Notes: generated by a model from the letters alone, not told the origin. Positions 1 to 61,480 are shown, counted from the stretch's first letter. The stretch is DNA of 64,000 nt from Sitta carolinensis (GCA_032173965.1 CM063288.1:22600001-22664000), one strand, 5' to 3'. Made by a program: numbers and translations.

Positions 1-3000
1 ACCCCCTTTTATTGCCTCAATAGGGCAGCTTCTTCTGAGTCCATGATTCAGCCGTGGATGTCCCACACCCCTCCTAAACCTAGGGCAGCCAAAACCCCAC
101 CTCTTCTGTAGGCGGTGTCTTTTTGTACAGGGGTACAGAACAAAAAGGTGTTCTAATACATTAGTGTCAATCACATCTTAATAGTGGTTGAACTGGAGAA
201 AGCAAGAACATCTGGAACACGCCTTATTCAAGGCATTTCCTTCTGTTTAAACCTCGCGAGCAGCACCATCAAATGAAGAGTCTTGAAAAAACTAGTTTCT
301 ACCTTTTCATTTTTCTAGAAAGCAAAGACTTCCTTACGTCTATTTTCTCAAAGCCTAGTATTATGATAATATTCTCCTGTTGCCTTCAGAAGCAGTGAAG
401 TGAATTAAGAATGGTAGTTCAAAGCTGTGTCACTTTCAAATGAAAAATAAAAAAAAAGAATCCCACAACTTTTTCTGCTATTTAGTCAGTAAAGGAATAG
501 CACAGACATGTACTACAGCACTGCACTTCCTGCCAGGACTGGGAACTTTCTCTTGCTTCAATAAAACTTCTTTGAAATGTTTCAAAATTCTTAATACAGT
601 TTAGGTTGAACACTGTACTTTACCTTCTCTCACAGATATATGTACAGTTGCTGCTTCCCAGCAATTAATTTTCTCATCTGATACTTACATCTCAGGGGCT
701 CTCATGCTATATTAGGTGATCCTCTACAAACTGTTGCAGGACTCCACTCAAGGCAAGAAGATTTATCAGAGTCTTTTCTTTTCACAGCCTGTGTGCAGGT
801 TGCCTAGGAGTGTAGTGTTTGTCCTGAGAGCATGTTCCATCCGTGGTCTCTGTTGCGTAATGGAACTCTGAGACACCTTGTTATGAAAACCTCTCTGAAA
901 GTTTCAAGTACTTTGGCAACTTTGTTTTGTGTTACACTGTAAACTGGCTTTAAAACTGTGTTTCTTGAAAATGCCAATGTGCAGTATCCTGGAAATGCAG
1001 GCCTTTGATGACATGAAGTGTCACACTGAGCTGGCAACTCCCTTATGTTTACAGAGGCACTCGGTTTTGTGGGAAGGACAGCTCCTGGAATGGCAAAGGC
1101 TGCTGCTTTGTTTCAACAACAATTAGAACACTTCCATGTCCTGCATTGTAGATCTGCTGTTATTTTTCGTGATATTAAGTTCTCTTTGGTGTCACAACAT
1201 ATTGTGTTCCCTAGGTTTTCTTCTCAGCACTACTACTTATCAGAATTAATTATATGGTTAAATTAAATATAGTTTTGGAAAACATGCCAGCGGTTCATTT
1301 CAGGCAAATGAGAAACAGTGACCTCACAATCTGACAGCACATTATGTTACTGCTGCTTTTTATGAAGATTGCCGTCCTTCCAATGGAAGCAGGGATTGCA
1401 GGCAGACCACTGGTTGGAGCTTAGCATTCTTATTGTAAGAAAAGACCTCTTGAACAGAAATGAGGTGTGACTTAGCTATTCCTCTTCTTTGCAAAAGACA
1501 AGGCTCTCAATAGTTTTCAAATCATACCACCATGTGTCTAGCATCCCCAGTTAAATCTTCATTCACATACATACTTAAAAACTAATTTGGAACTTTCTTG
1601 AGAAATAAGCTGTGAGGTGGTAACAAATATTGCTTATCAGATTCTAGCTGAGGTCAATTTTTTACTGTGAAGCTCTACAATTAATACCAAATAAATGCCC
1701 AATGGGGTCATGATTGTTCCTTACAAGTGAATGTGATAGAAAGAAACATTCTAGGAAAATCTGAAGCCCAGTACAGGGGATATAGTATCTCTTGGCAGCA
1801 TTCAATAATGTGCAAAGTTTTTGGTAACTCTGACTGAAAGTTCCCCAGCTACATCTAGAACTTCAGTAAACAATGTGAATGGAAATTCAGTCGAGACCCA
1901 GGTTTGTTCCCTGCAGACTGCCTCCACAGCAGCAGACAGCTAAATGTGGATGTGCATGAGTTAATCCAGAAACTTGTATACAAATTATTCACAGTGGGGA
2001 AATTCAACTCCATAACCAAACTATCAAACTGCCACAACAGCTGTTTATGTTGCACTAATACCAGAAACCTAACTTAAGGCTAAGATCCCATTGCAACCAG
2101 TACAATTACTGCCCCAGGAAAACTGCAGACGGTTTTCTAGACAAAGTACACGAAAGGCATAAAATCAATTAACAACGGTGAGAATAGAAGCAAAACAAAC
2201 AGTAATAACACCTGGGTGTCTTTTATGAACTGCTTCTCATCAGTAGGCATTACTGGGGTTGGTCCTACATTGTCACACAGTCCATAGTTTATTTATCTTC
2301 AGACCAGTCTCTCTAGGGAGATACTGTTACCTTAGCTTATTTTTGGGGAGCTGTGACTCAAAGAAGCACCAATAATGCATGTGAGGAACTGAGCCCAAGC
2401 CTCACTGCTCATGCAGTACATACTGCTCCCCAGAGAACTTGCTGCAAATTGCTTAGTTAATGGAAAAGTACCATGTTGAAGTATCATGGGAGAAACAGGT
2501 CCTTAAAAAAAGCTTGAAGAAGAGTAAGAGTTTTTTTCAATTTTCATGGCATTTTATTTCACATATGTAACAAACATCTGAGGCAGAAACGAACAATTAA
2601 ATCAACACTGATAGACAAAATGTCATTATGAAAGTATCATTCATCATATAGATCCCAGCAATCCACTTCAGGACTTCCAAACAGTTGGTCAGTACCAGTC
2701 AGTGGCAAAAGCCAATCATCAAAGTAGGTCCTCTGTGACAACTGAGTAGGCTTCAACAGAGTAAGATACTTCATGTCACAAAGTTGGAATTAATCTGAGC
2801 AGGTCATCACCTTGCCCTGAGCAGAACTGCTTATAATGATATGTCTCATAGATGTACATTGTCTGCTCTTAACGCTGTCTAATAAAGGTGATTTTGTTCT
2901 CTACTTAGGCAGACTACAACAGTTTTTCATTTTCTCTGTCATTAGAAAGTAGTCTAATGCTAATACTGAAGTTGTATCTTGTGGCTATAGCTCATTACTT

Positions 3001-3740
3001 CTCACTAACCTAGCTGGGACACCAAGGGCAGATTGATTGCTTCCTTTCACTCCATAGCAGTCTTTTACATATTTGAAGACTGATAACCTATCTTCCTTAG
3101 TGTTTTGTAAGGGACTCAGTTTGTTAAGCTTTTTTTTCATTCCTTGATGGAAAAAAAAAATACTCTTCTCATCTGTTCTACTTTAAAATGTTTCCAGTTT
3201 TCACATCCTTTCCTGAGTGGAAAATCCAAAGCATTCTGGTGCATCAAGGCAAATTGATAGTAAAAAGCATCTGGGGTTGGCATGAAATCTGTCCCTCTCC
3301 TTAAATCCCATTTCCTCTCCCTCTTCAAAGCGATGCTCCCAAGTGAATCCCAGATGTCCCCACAGGGCCCAAATACGGTCAGGATTGTCAGTTTTTGCAA
3401 GGATTGGCCCAACGACAGCTATCCCAGGCACAGAAAGGGATGTATTCCCAGCAGTCGGTGAGCGTTCATTTCGCGGTTGGGGTTTAGAGGGGGAGCAGAT
3501 CACCGCACCTGGATCCTCCCTCCCAGCACAGCCGGGCAGAGGCGCCTGGCTCAGCAACCCTGCACTCAGCAGGGCCTTGTGTCGCTATCGATAATGCGAT
3601 AATAACATCTGCAACGCCTGTAGGATTATCTGCCACCTCACCGACCTGTTTCTTAAGTAACCCGCCTATGCTATTGCCATTAATTAGCATTTCATCATTA
3701 ACTTAGGCAATCTTCATCTCTAAAGGACACCTTTGCGTTC
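1..3740. other. Upstream intergenic DNA, no gene seen
   Basis: All open frames here are short, lack recognisable family motifs and are scattered over both strands. The region is AT-rich up to about 3300 and becomes more GC-rich toward the AGPS promoter. A possible degenerate CR1 scrap lies near 3050-3115. Confidence 0.7.
3050..3115 (-). repeat. Possible ancient CR1-like LINE scrap
   Basis: Text around TTTACATATTTGAAGACTG followed by a CCTTAG-type stretch resembles the antisense of old amniote CR1 elements as remembered. It is short and diverged, so the call is weak. Confidence 0.3.
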
Positions 3741-3961
3741 TCTAGAGTTTGTTCAGCGACCCAGAGGGGCTGTAATTACAGCACCGGAGGCGGGAAGTCC
3801 TTAATAAACGCCTTCTCTCTCCCTCTCCCTCTCCGGTGTGCCCGCCGAGCCCAGCGCAGCAGCGGCCCGGGGCAGCGGGCGGTGCCGCGGGTTGCGCCGG
3901 GCGGCGCCTTCCGCCCGCGCGCCCTCTCACCCGGCGGCGGTCGCGGCACAACACGGAAGCG

Positions 3962-52024
<48,063 letters not shown>

Positions 52025-52179
52025 AACCCTGCACAAATTATGTACTAAAAATTAAAAATTACAGTTGAAATTCCTCTACTTTCATTGTATTGATATCCCA
52101 GTAATCAAATATAACATAGACTAAACTTTAAAAACTAGTAACTTACATTGATTTTTGCTACTCCCTTCCCCCTTCCTGC

Positions 52180-52185
52180 AATAAA
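52180..52185 (+). terminator. Proximal poly(A) signal AATAAA
   Basis: A canonical hexamer 156 nt after the stop codon, followed by a modest GT-rich stretch (GTTAATGTTTATGG). It would give a very short 3' UTR. Confidence 0.55.
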
Positions 52186-53100
52186 GTGTAAACATCACTG
52201 TTAATGTTTATGGACTTTTACTTAACAATGTTCCAACCTACTGGGCACAAAGTACCAACCAGGAAATGCAAATTCGGGTTTCCAAGTTGGGCTAGGCAAT
52301 GCAGCTGACAGTATTTTCAGTGCTGGATACTGCCAGATGTTTCCTACTTAAAGCATCCCCCACAAGGAGGACAAAGACTGACATCAGTGTTTTCTACAGA
52401 AGCAGCTGCACAGCCCAGCCTCTTGGTAAAGGAAAGCTGCTAAGAGACAGATGAGAGAACACCAAGGAGTACTTCCTGTACTGGATTAAGTATGTAACAG
52501 ACTTGTAACCAGCAAATACTTAGAGTACAAATGTAGGCTTTCATCAAAAGAGACAGTGTAAGTCAAACTACTAAAAATTCAGAGGTCTCTCACTGTAGTA
52601 CTACTGAAAACTCTTACACAATTGAGCTGTTCTGAGTTGTATTTGCATTGCTGGGATAATCTTAAATTAATTGTAGGTCAGTCACTAAGTTTTGTACAAT
52701 GGACGTTTCTCACTGTGTTGAAAACAGGTTTGTAACAAAATTTTGTTGTTCATCTGTACTTCAGTCCTAGCGTGTATGGGTTTTGTTCCCTTGTGTTTGT
52801 TTTGCACAGATGCAAAATATATTTTTCAGTTATTCAAATGAAACTGCCCAGCCCTGTCTTTTGAAACAGTCACAACAGTTTAATAAAAGACTCAAATGGA
52901 CAACCTACTGTCATCCTGGAAGCAAGATTTCCCATTTAAGTTTTGTACAGTTTCCTAAGGCCTTTATGAATCACTTATTTACTTCACAAATAGCCACAAT
53001 TTTAATTGTCCATTGAAATTTATGAAAACAAAATATTTTCTTGTTCAGTATCATGTGCAAGTAAGCATTTTTACATTGAGACTTGAATCTTAATTAGTAA

Positions 53101-53106
53101 AATAAA
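53101..53106 (+). terminator. Distal poly(A) signal AATAAA
   Basis: A canonical hexamer with a good GT-rich element about 35-50 nt downstream, which is the better-formed of the two sites. Another AATAAA lies at 52882-52887. Confidence 0.5.
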
Positions 53107-53130
53107 ATATTTGTCAATACTCATGATCCA

Positions 53131-56100
53131 TTTTTAAGGTGGGTTCTTTCTTAAAGCGAATTATCCAACTTTTTGATAATTAATGTATATGCATAAGATA
53201 GAAAAAATATGGACTATTCTTGAGGACACCGTCTCTAGTCAACTGTTTCACAGCTCTGTAGTGTCAGTTTGGATACCTTTTGTATTGGTAATGCCCTTAA
53301 TGTGGAAAAATGATAAATCACGTTTTTGTTTTTAAACTATTTTAGAATAAGTAACTTTCAGTTTTGGTAATATACCAAAAAGTAGAAAATGCTTGAAAAA
53401 ATACTGCATATCAGACAACTCTGAACTTGTTCTAAGATTAATTTCAATGCTACAATTCAAATGATTGAAAGACATGGACACTTAAACCATGACTTTAAAC
53501 TGCAAGCTGTCAAGGTAATTGAAGAAAAATTTTTTATGATCAGCAGATCATAAGACAGAATGTTCGTGTGGTATTTTTAATGCAGACGGATTTGTTTTGA
53601 ATGGTCTTTCTTTCACGATGTTTCAGTATAAAAATCTATTACTGTTTCTTGTCCCCAGAGTGTGTATTTCAGCAGTAACCAGAGCAGTAGGTGTATTCTG
53701 TTGCAGGGGCCTGAGCCTTTGCACGGTGGTTAAGTGTTCCTTAGGTGTCTCGGTGAGCGAACCTGCTCGTGGCCCTGCAGGGACTCCCTGGCCTCACCTC
53801 ACGCTGCTGACTCTGCGGCCACGGCTGCTGCCTTGCTGATGCCTGGGTAAACATGAAGGGTGTTCATGTGCCTCAATCTAAGTTTGTGTCACTATGAAGA
53901 ATTAATTCTGAAGGAAAGCATGTGGAGCTTTTTTTGCAGAATGACAGCACAAAGAGAAGAACAAGGAGTCATGGCTTAGTAATACTGATCTCTTAAGATT
54001 TTGACTAAAGTACAACACAGCTCTACAACATCCTTCTCATTTCTTAATTTTCTGACTATGGTTTCCTCATCCTTTTCTATATTGAAAGTACACAGGTAAA
54101 AACTTCTTATACACTCTAAACTTTAAATTACCACTGACTTCTGAAGTGATTTAAAATGCAGTAAAGATTTTTACTGTATGTCAGTTGTCCTATGGGAAGG
54201 TGAAATAGCAGCCTAAAAGGGTCCCAAAGCACTGTCACTGGATAGCTCTGAGGAAAAGATTAACTCCAAATGTAATGAATATTGCTGTCTTCCTAAATAC
54301 TGTCTTTTGAACTGGTCAGAGCTTAGTTGAAACTGCAGTTGAAACATATGTATTACTGTCTTTAATTTCACATTGCTAATGAAAGTAGAAAAAAATGTCA
54401 TGCAAGTTCAGAAGACCTAGCTAGAGATCATTAACCATTTAAACAAAATCTTACTTTCTCTAATACTATAGTCTTCCACCACTCTTCCTTCTGTATGCTC
54501 TACTTTCTTTCTACAGATTTCACTTCCTGTAGCTGCAGCCTGTTCAGAGATGGAGTTTGATCCATGCAGATTAGAAGTGCTGATGCATAACACAACTTTT
54601 GCATTTGCTTGACTATTTTGGCCAAACGTAAGTTACAAGTGGTTGTAATTGAGCTTGTAATGAGTTCCAATTACACTGCTTCTGCTCCCTTTGAAGGAGG
54701 AAAGGTGCAGAGAGTTAATGTAGCTTGACTGCAAAATATATTTACATTAGAGAGACCTTTGTAAAAGTTTGGAGGAAAAAGAAGCAAATATGTTAAAAGC
54801 TGATCCAGGATCTAAATCTTACAGTCAAAGAAAAATGTGTCTTGATTTGACTTACTGTATAATGGTTAAGTTAGAGATGTCATCTTTGCCTTACAGCTGT
54901 GAACAGAGGCCAGGCCAAATAGTTCTTCCGTAGCAATGTTAATTAACTGAAACCGATTTCAAAGGCAGGGATACATTAGCACTGAAATCCAGAAACCACA
55001 AATTGCTTCTCAGTCTTGGAATTGTATGTTTATCAAGGTTGTAATTTAATTTTCTGCAAATAAAGCCAAACAGTGTTTGTCATTTTAGTGTGAGATTAAC
55101 TGTAAAGCTTCAGTTGTAATGGTAAGAGATTACAGAACCTTATATTATTAATAAAAAATCGGTCTAAACCAGTATGTGTTTTTTGTGATGAAACTAAACA
55201 AATATATTCTACTAATCTGTCATATTCCTTCATTTTAATTTGGTGATGAACTCTTATCCAAGGAAAACTATTAGGAAAGCTTTGGCACCTGCTGGGAGAG
55301 AAAAGACCGAATTTATAAATGTATGCTAATAGGAGCTCTGCTTTTGTGTCCCATGTAAAGCACAACAAGAAAGAGAATTTCAGGGAAGGAATGGCAAAAC
55401 CCCAGGCTATTTGGTTCAGAATTTCACCTCTTGGTGAGGGCAGAATGGGGACCGTGTTCAGCTGCTATTTGAAAGTTCTTTCAATATAATTCAGAAGCAG
55501 ACCTTGTCTCACTTAGCTTCCCCATACTTCAAAACTGTGTTTTATTAAGCCTTTGCAATAGGCATATCATTTCCTGCTGCTGTGTTCATCTCTCATGTAA
55601 AACCTCCTTATTGCAGGTCCTGGAATCTGGTAAAGTTCTGCGTGCAGCAGTGCATCATGTGTGAGCAGAAGCAGTATTTCTGTTACCTGCATCCTTGCTA
55701 TAAAGACTTCGTGTCTTTAAACAAAACTGGCTGAAATCACATGTTGCTCTAAAGAAATGTTGCTTTGTCTTGTGTTAGCACCATTTTTCAGTTTTAACAC
55801 ATTGCACAAAACCTGCAGAAGTCATAATATGCAGGGGACAGAAGAACTAATGACATGGTTCACCATGTAGAACTATGACAATTGTTCAATGTGATCCAAT
55901 TTTTTTAACACAGGCAGGAGACTACCTCATCATCAAGTATTTTATTTGTGTTTTTCTTCCATTAAGAACATTAAAATGCAGCATTTTTACTTGGATCCAG
56001 TGAGTCTCAATCTGAAGGAGATTTCAGATGATGATATACTTGTCTCCGGATGACAGCCAGACCCCATCAGTGTCCTCTTTGTTTGAAATACATAAATTTT

Positions 56101-59100
56101 AATAAAAAGTTGGATCTGAACTCACAGCTGTGTAAATACTACAGGCTCACTGTTTATGGTTTTATAGTCCCAACCCTGACTTTGAATTCTACATTACCTT
56201 TAACATAAATTGATGTCTTTCCTCAGGCTCTCTATGGAGACCAGAATTGACAGGTGGCTGCTTTTTTCAGTGTCAGTTTTAAGGTCTTGCTTTGCTCAAA
56301 GGGCAGAGGTGGTCAAAAATACTGTTCAAAGATGTTTGCTGTGCTGTCTCTGAAAAATATTAGTGCTGTTAGTTTGAAGGTAAAGATTCCATATCAAAAA
56401 TGGGGCTATGATATTTTAAATTGTACTGCTTTTTGCACTATATAACAATACAAATTGCAATAACGTGTACCTTTACTGAAATGCTGTGATATGTTTAATT
56501 TATGAATTTGTTTTTGCACTTTGGAAAAACAAAGCATTGATCTTTTTATGGGAAACTTTATGAATCTTTCATTTTGATTCAGAATAAATCTTAATTTCAA
56601 TTGACTGTTCATAATTTCCAGTATAACATTCATATCTGAGTGGCACTCTGCCTGTTCCCACCTTCATGGTAGTAGTATTGCCTCCCCCCAAAATGGGGAC
56701 CATAGCAGCTTTTACTATAATGTATTTGTTGTAGTACTGTGAAGTATCATATACATATAAAGTTTAAGTTGATGCTTTTAAAACTTCAGATCAAACTATG
56801 AAATAAGTGAAAAATGTTTTTGTTTAAAAATGATACTTTAAAACTCTATTTTTTAAATTATGAAGAATGTAAAATGGTTGTCCCAACTCTGCTGTTCAAT
56901 ATCATGCGGTTTGTCTGAGCGTGGCTGACTTCACACAATGCTTCTATATAGCAAAATACAAAGTGGATGGTCTCCAGACAGGGTCATCATACAACTGCTC
57001 CCATTTCAGGCTGCTGGAAGGGCTTGGCTCTGACACTGAGCGTGTGCACATCCGGCCCTGCCATTGCATCAGTCAGTGCTGGCTCAGCAATACGATAGTC
57101 AAAGTATTTTAATAACAAGGAATTTCACTGATGTTATGTACTGAGATTAAAGTTGGCAAATACTGAAAACATGAAAGGGCAATTTGGTAAGTTCAGTTCT
57201 TGACGAGACAGTCCTGAGGCTGTGGTAGCAATAAGAAGGTACAAACTCAGCCTCTGACCTTACTCCCTCGTAGCCCGTGGCAGCAGCAGTGTTTCCTGTC
57301 TCACTCTGTTCCTGCCGCCGCAGAGCAGGAAATCCTGACTGCCCAGAGGCGAGGCTTAAAAACCCTTCTGAAACATGAAGTGACACACATGCTCACCTAG
57401 CAAATACATAGCAGCTGGGTAAATACATCTAGAGATGAGGCTATAAAAACTGGTTATTAAGGAAAGTAAATCTGGCTAACGTTAGAAAGCAAGATGTGGG
57501 TGAGCTGAATGCAGTACTTTGATAAGTGGGGAAGCTGCAAGGCAAATTTTCCTTCTTAGTACTGTTGCTTCTAGAAGTACAGGGCAACAGTGTTCTTTTG
57601 GTCAAGTGGGGGTTTTTTTTAAGATTTTCATAAAAAATGAAGATTTTGTCTCTCTGTTCAGGCTTGTAACTGTGTTATGCCTAAATTCTCAGTTGTGTTC
57701 AGTTTTACAGCTTATTACATTCTGGTGCAAGAAGATGAAGAATAGAAGCTTCCTTGAAATGGTGTCAGAGCTCAGTATATTTGTGCAAAAGTGTCTCAGA
57801 GTTACAGATTATGATTGGTAGCCTTCTCCTAAAGAGGCAAGTTCCCTTTAAAGCACAGCATCAAAAACAGTTTGCAGAGAACAAGAAGAAACTGTGAAAA
57901 GGGACTGGGGAGAGACAAGACCAAAGAGAAAAGATGTTGCTGTAGCTTTACATGGGTGGAGTATGTCTGTGTTACCCAGCATGTGGCTGAGGGAGCCAGG
58001 TTTACAGTTTTAGATGGAGGAGATGAGTGACAGCTGCCCAAGGGGCAGTGGAGAAAGGCTCTCAAGAAGGTCCTGACTCCTGTGCAGTGCAGAGGTTTAG
58101 CATCACACCCTGGAACAGAGAGGCTGTCCCTCTGCAAAGCTTCAGCAGGCAGCATAGCCCACCAGCACGCTTAATGAAAACTTTTTTGTACAACTTCACC
58201 TGGCTGTTGCATGACTTACTGCTAACGAAATCCTGACCAGGAAGCAAAGAGAATTGCTAATGAGGAAAACAGAGCAAGGGCAGTGCAAGCCAGTGTCTTG
58301 TGGGTATGGCTAAATTACGGTGAAATGAACATCTGGCAGCAACAGCCAGGCAGAAGGGACCTGGTTGCTATAGAGAGGTGATAAATTTCAGATGGTAACA
58401 AATCTGCTGCCTTGGTTACAATTACTTTTAAAGGCTGATGGGAGGGAATCACAATCTATTTGTAGATCTGTTTGCTGCTCTGCACACATGAGTAAAACAT
58501 AATGTTATTTCCTGTTCTTTTCAGTAGTTCATGTAAGACTCCTGTGCATATCAGGGCTCGAGTAGGTGTTTACAGCTGAGCCTTTGTGGGCTGCCTACTC
58601 AGCCTATGCTTCAGTGCTTTGGGTCCTTCCTCCTCACCTCTGCCACTGCATGATTTACATTACTAAAACCAAAGTTATCCTTGTTGCTGTTGCCGAAAGC
58701 ATAGGTTGATTGTCCCTTCCAAAAAAAAAAAATTAAGAAGAGCAATAGGGTCACTTTAGTTTTCTTTTGTTTAAAACCACATACTGATATGCTACAGCTA
58801 TAGACCAGTCAGAGCAAAGTTAAAACCAGCTGTGAGTGGTTGGGTAGGGAACCTTGTGAATGCCACATCAGTGATGTTTGCAATTTTAGGACACTGTAGC
58901 AATGAGCAACACTCTCAGCAGCCACAGCACAAGTACCCACCACTGGAGTTAAATGCTCAGAGGGAGGTGAGCGGGTTTATGAACCCAGGGACTGGTGTCA
59001 GAAGCAGTTGTGTTTGCATTTCTTCCCCCCTGTGTGCAGAGCCTCATGTTCTGTGTTATATCTTGGCATCCCACACCCTAAGTGTGATGTGCTTCTTGTG

Positions 59101-59590
59101 TGAGCCTAAAGGATGGGATTTGGTCATGGCTTGCACATAAATTCTTCAGAAACAGGATGTTTGTGTGTGCTTACTTCCCAAGGAAGGTGGCTGGGGAGTC
59201 ACGTACTGAGACAGGGGAGGTTTGCTGATCTGCCAGGCTGGCCTGCATGGGGGTTTGACACTCGCAGAGTTTAGCTGCCTCACTAGGGCCGTTTTCATTT
59301 TCTGCATCTGCAAACTCTGCCATTTTATTCCAAATATACTTTCCTTGCTCTGACTGTGTGTATTCTAGTCGTGAGAGAGGCAGCTTTGTCCTTCACATGA
59401 TTTCCAGCCCTGCCCGAGCATATCTCACCTGTCTTGGCTACATGCACCCCCCACCCCGTCTGGGGGACAGCTCTTTCCTCGGGTGAGGAGGTGGTCAAAC
59501 AAAGGAGAAGGAGGTCAAAAATCGCTGCAGTTTGAAAGGTGGTTGGGCCATTTCGCACTGATTAGGGGCCCCATCCTTAATGACATAACA
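53131..59590. other. Intergenic DNA downstream of AGPS, no gene seen
   Basis: Short open frames only, with no recognisable protein motif on either strand. A GC-richer patch lies at about 53700-53850. No tRNA, rRNA or named repeat was recognised. Confidence 0.7.
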
Positions 59591-59599
59591 GGTCTCAGC

Positions 59600-60190
59600 T
59601 GTGTCCCGGTGCCAGGCCCGGGGAGGCGGCGATTCCTGCCCCGCGCCGCGGGCGCTGTGCCCGCTCCGGGCCGTGTGAGGGGCGGCGGCTGCCACAAAAG
59701 AAAGGCGAAAATGAAAACCGCCCGGTAAGAGTACACGTTTATGAGGCTGCTGGTGACTGTTCTGCCTCCACGGCCGCGTGTTGATAGTGACACGGGGGCT
59801 TGGAGACGATGGCCAGTGCGGGTCGGGGATGCAGGACAGTAGTGAGGCCGCTCTGGCTGGCCGGGTGCCTTGAGGGGGCTCCGGGGTGATGGCGGAGCAG
59901 CGAGGGCTGCTCTCCCTGGGCCCGGGTGAAGCTGCATGCCGACGCCCTCCGAGAGGGACTGGGGGCACTCCGTGTGCCGGGCCGGGAGAGCCGGGCGCCG
60001 CGGCAGAGGCGGCAGCCCTGCCGGCCGGGAGAGCCGGCGCCGCGGCAGAGGCGCAGCCCTGCCGGGCCGGAGAGCCGGCGCCGCGCAGAGGCGGCAGCCC
60101 TGGCCGGGCCGGGAGAGCCGGGCGCCGCGGCAGAGGCGGCAGCCCTGGCCGGGCCGGGAGAGCCGTCCCGGACCCTCAAGCAGTCCGTCC
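59600..60190. promoter_or_regulatory. Second CpG-rich island, candidate promoter of unknown transcript
   Basis: The GC and CpG content rises sharply above the flanks. A consensus splice donor, CCCG|GTAAGAGT, ends a possible first exon at 59724, and an ATG at 59711 lies 14 nt before it. The right half is a GC-rich minisatellite. Without a transcript I cannot say which gene, if any, starts here or on which strand. Confidence 0.5.
59981..60165. repeat. GC-rich minisatellite, unit 42-45 bp, about 4.3 copies
   Basis: Units start at 59981, 60024, 60066 and 60108, with a partial fifth at 60153. Each opens with GCCGG(G)AGAGCCGG and continues with GCCGCGGCAGAGGCGGCAGC, ending in CCTG. Copies differ by single-base gaps, so the frame changes between units and the long open frames across it are not credible proteins. 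Confidence 0.93.
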
Positions 60191-61184
60191 GTGCGCGTCT
60201 CTTCGCGTTTGCTCGTGTTTCAGATGCGTTGAGGCAGCGCTACAATATGAGACCTGTGAGCCTCCAATGACTTAAAGAGGAAATTTCCCGTCCATGCAGT
60301 TGTATTAGTTACTTGTGATATTCAGCAAGCTATGCTGTTTCCCTTGTTTATAAGCAGCCAGCCCACATGTATCCAACCCGGCTTTGCTGTAATGTGTGTT
60401 GAATGAGCTTGAGGTCAGCACCTGCTCAGCCGTGGAGCAAGGCGAGTAATTGATATTTGCCTTTGTACTCTGAAATCACTTGACAATTTTCACTTAAAAG
60501 AAGCGTAATTCTAATTTTGCTTCGTATGCTGAGGCTTCTGAAAGCAGGAGGCTTCTCTGCTGTGGGTCACTTGTGTATTATGTATTCTGGGTTTGGCCTC
60601 TTGTCTGCCACTGCTGTTGACTTTGTAATGTCTTTTTGTGACTGTGACTGTGAAATGTTGATGCATTTAACAGTTCCATGTGTAAAAAAATGGCTCTATT
60701 TCCATTTGCTACTTTTTCAAAACAGTACATATAAAAAAAAATGAAAGACAAAATCATTCCTCTACAGTGGAAGCTACAATTGAATTTGCTTTTAACCACT
60801 GTATTACAGTGACTTGAGTATAATCTGACTGTAAAACTCCCCAGCTGCTCTAGCTCTTTTCCTGTCAGAAGGTTGGCCACAGAATAAATTAAGAGTACAG
60901 AACTGAAACCAAGATGTGAAATTAAACTTTTATTAAAATAAATCAGGTTCTGGATTTGTTTTAAAAGAGTGAGGCAATAAAAGTGAACATATAAAAATTG
61001 CAATTTAAAATAATGTACACTGTTTTTATGTCATTTCTCTGTTTTCAATTTTATTGGTACAACTGAATTATATTTACTAAAGTTGCATACCAGTGTTTTT
61101 CCAACTGTGATGGTGGCTTGTGCTTTTGATGACTTTCACTTTTGGGATGCCATGGAGAAAGAAGGGGAAATATAGTGGAAAAGG

Positions 61185-61480
61185 GAAACCACAGAGCGCT
61201 TGTTACAGCTCCTTGGTCTGCCACCACCTGGCACAGATGCAGTGTAGGGTAGCCCAGCAGTCTCCTTATTTTACCCCAGGGAAGGAAGCCTTGAGCCAGG
61301 TGTCCCACACCTCCCAGGCCTCCCCAGCCCTCAGGAGGTGGCAGCTGCCTCAGCTGTGGGATCTCCAGCCCTGTCCTGCAGATTGGTGGTGGCCCAGCCC
61401 CCTCCAGGTGGTCTGCACTTGGCACAGGGGCAAGAGGAAAAAGGGACAATTGCATGGGCAAGGATGCTGCTGGCACTGGG
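61185..61480. other. GC-rich, CpG-poor block of unknown origin
   Basis: About 300 bp rich in CAGCC, CCTCC and GGTGG motifs inside AT-rich surroundings. Frames of about 126 codons (+) and 141 codons (-) cross it, but the low stop frequency follows from the base composition and neither resembles a family I know. Confidence 0.5.

Larger units (their letters stand above)
52025..53130 (+). other. Probable AGPS 3' UTR
   Basis: AT-rich sequence after the stop codon, with two plausible poly(A) signals. The end is inferred from the distal signal plus the GT-rich stretch GGTGGGTTCTTTCTT that starts near 53140. A shorter UTR ending near 52205 is equally possible. Confidence 0.55.

Noticed and set aside
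3583..3605. TATCGATA palindrome upstream of AGPS as a DREF-type element
   Set aside because: The motif is established for insect promoters. The vertebrate DREF consensus differs and one short match is not evidence.
3836..3961. In-frame upstream extension of AGPS beginning at a GTG
   Set aside because: There is no ATG in it, and the ATG at 3962 has a G at -3 and +4. The extension is probably promoter or leader sequence; non-AUG initiation cannot be supported.
59483..60275. Several 80-157 codon open frames on both strands across the second CpG island
   Set aside because: They cross the minisatellite, whose single-base gaps change the frame between copies, and they are Arg/Gly/Pro/Ala-rich composition artefacts.
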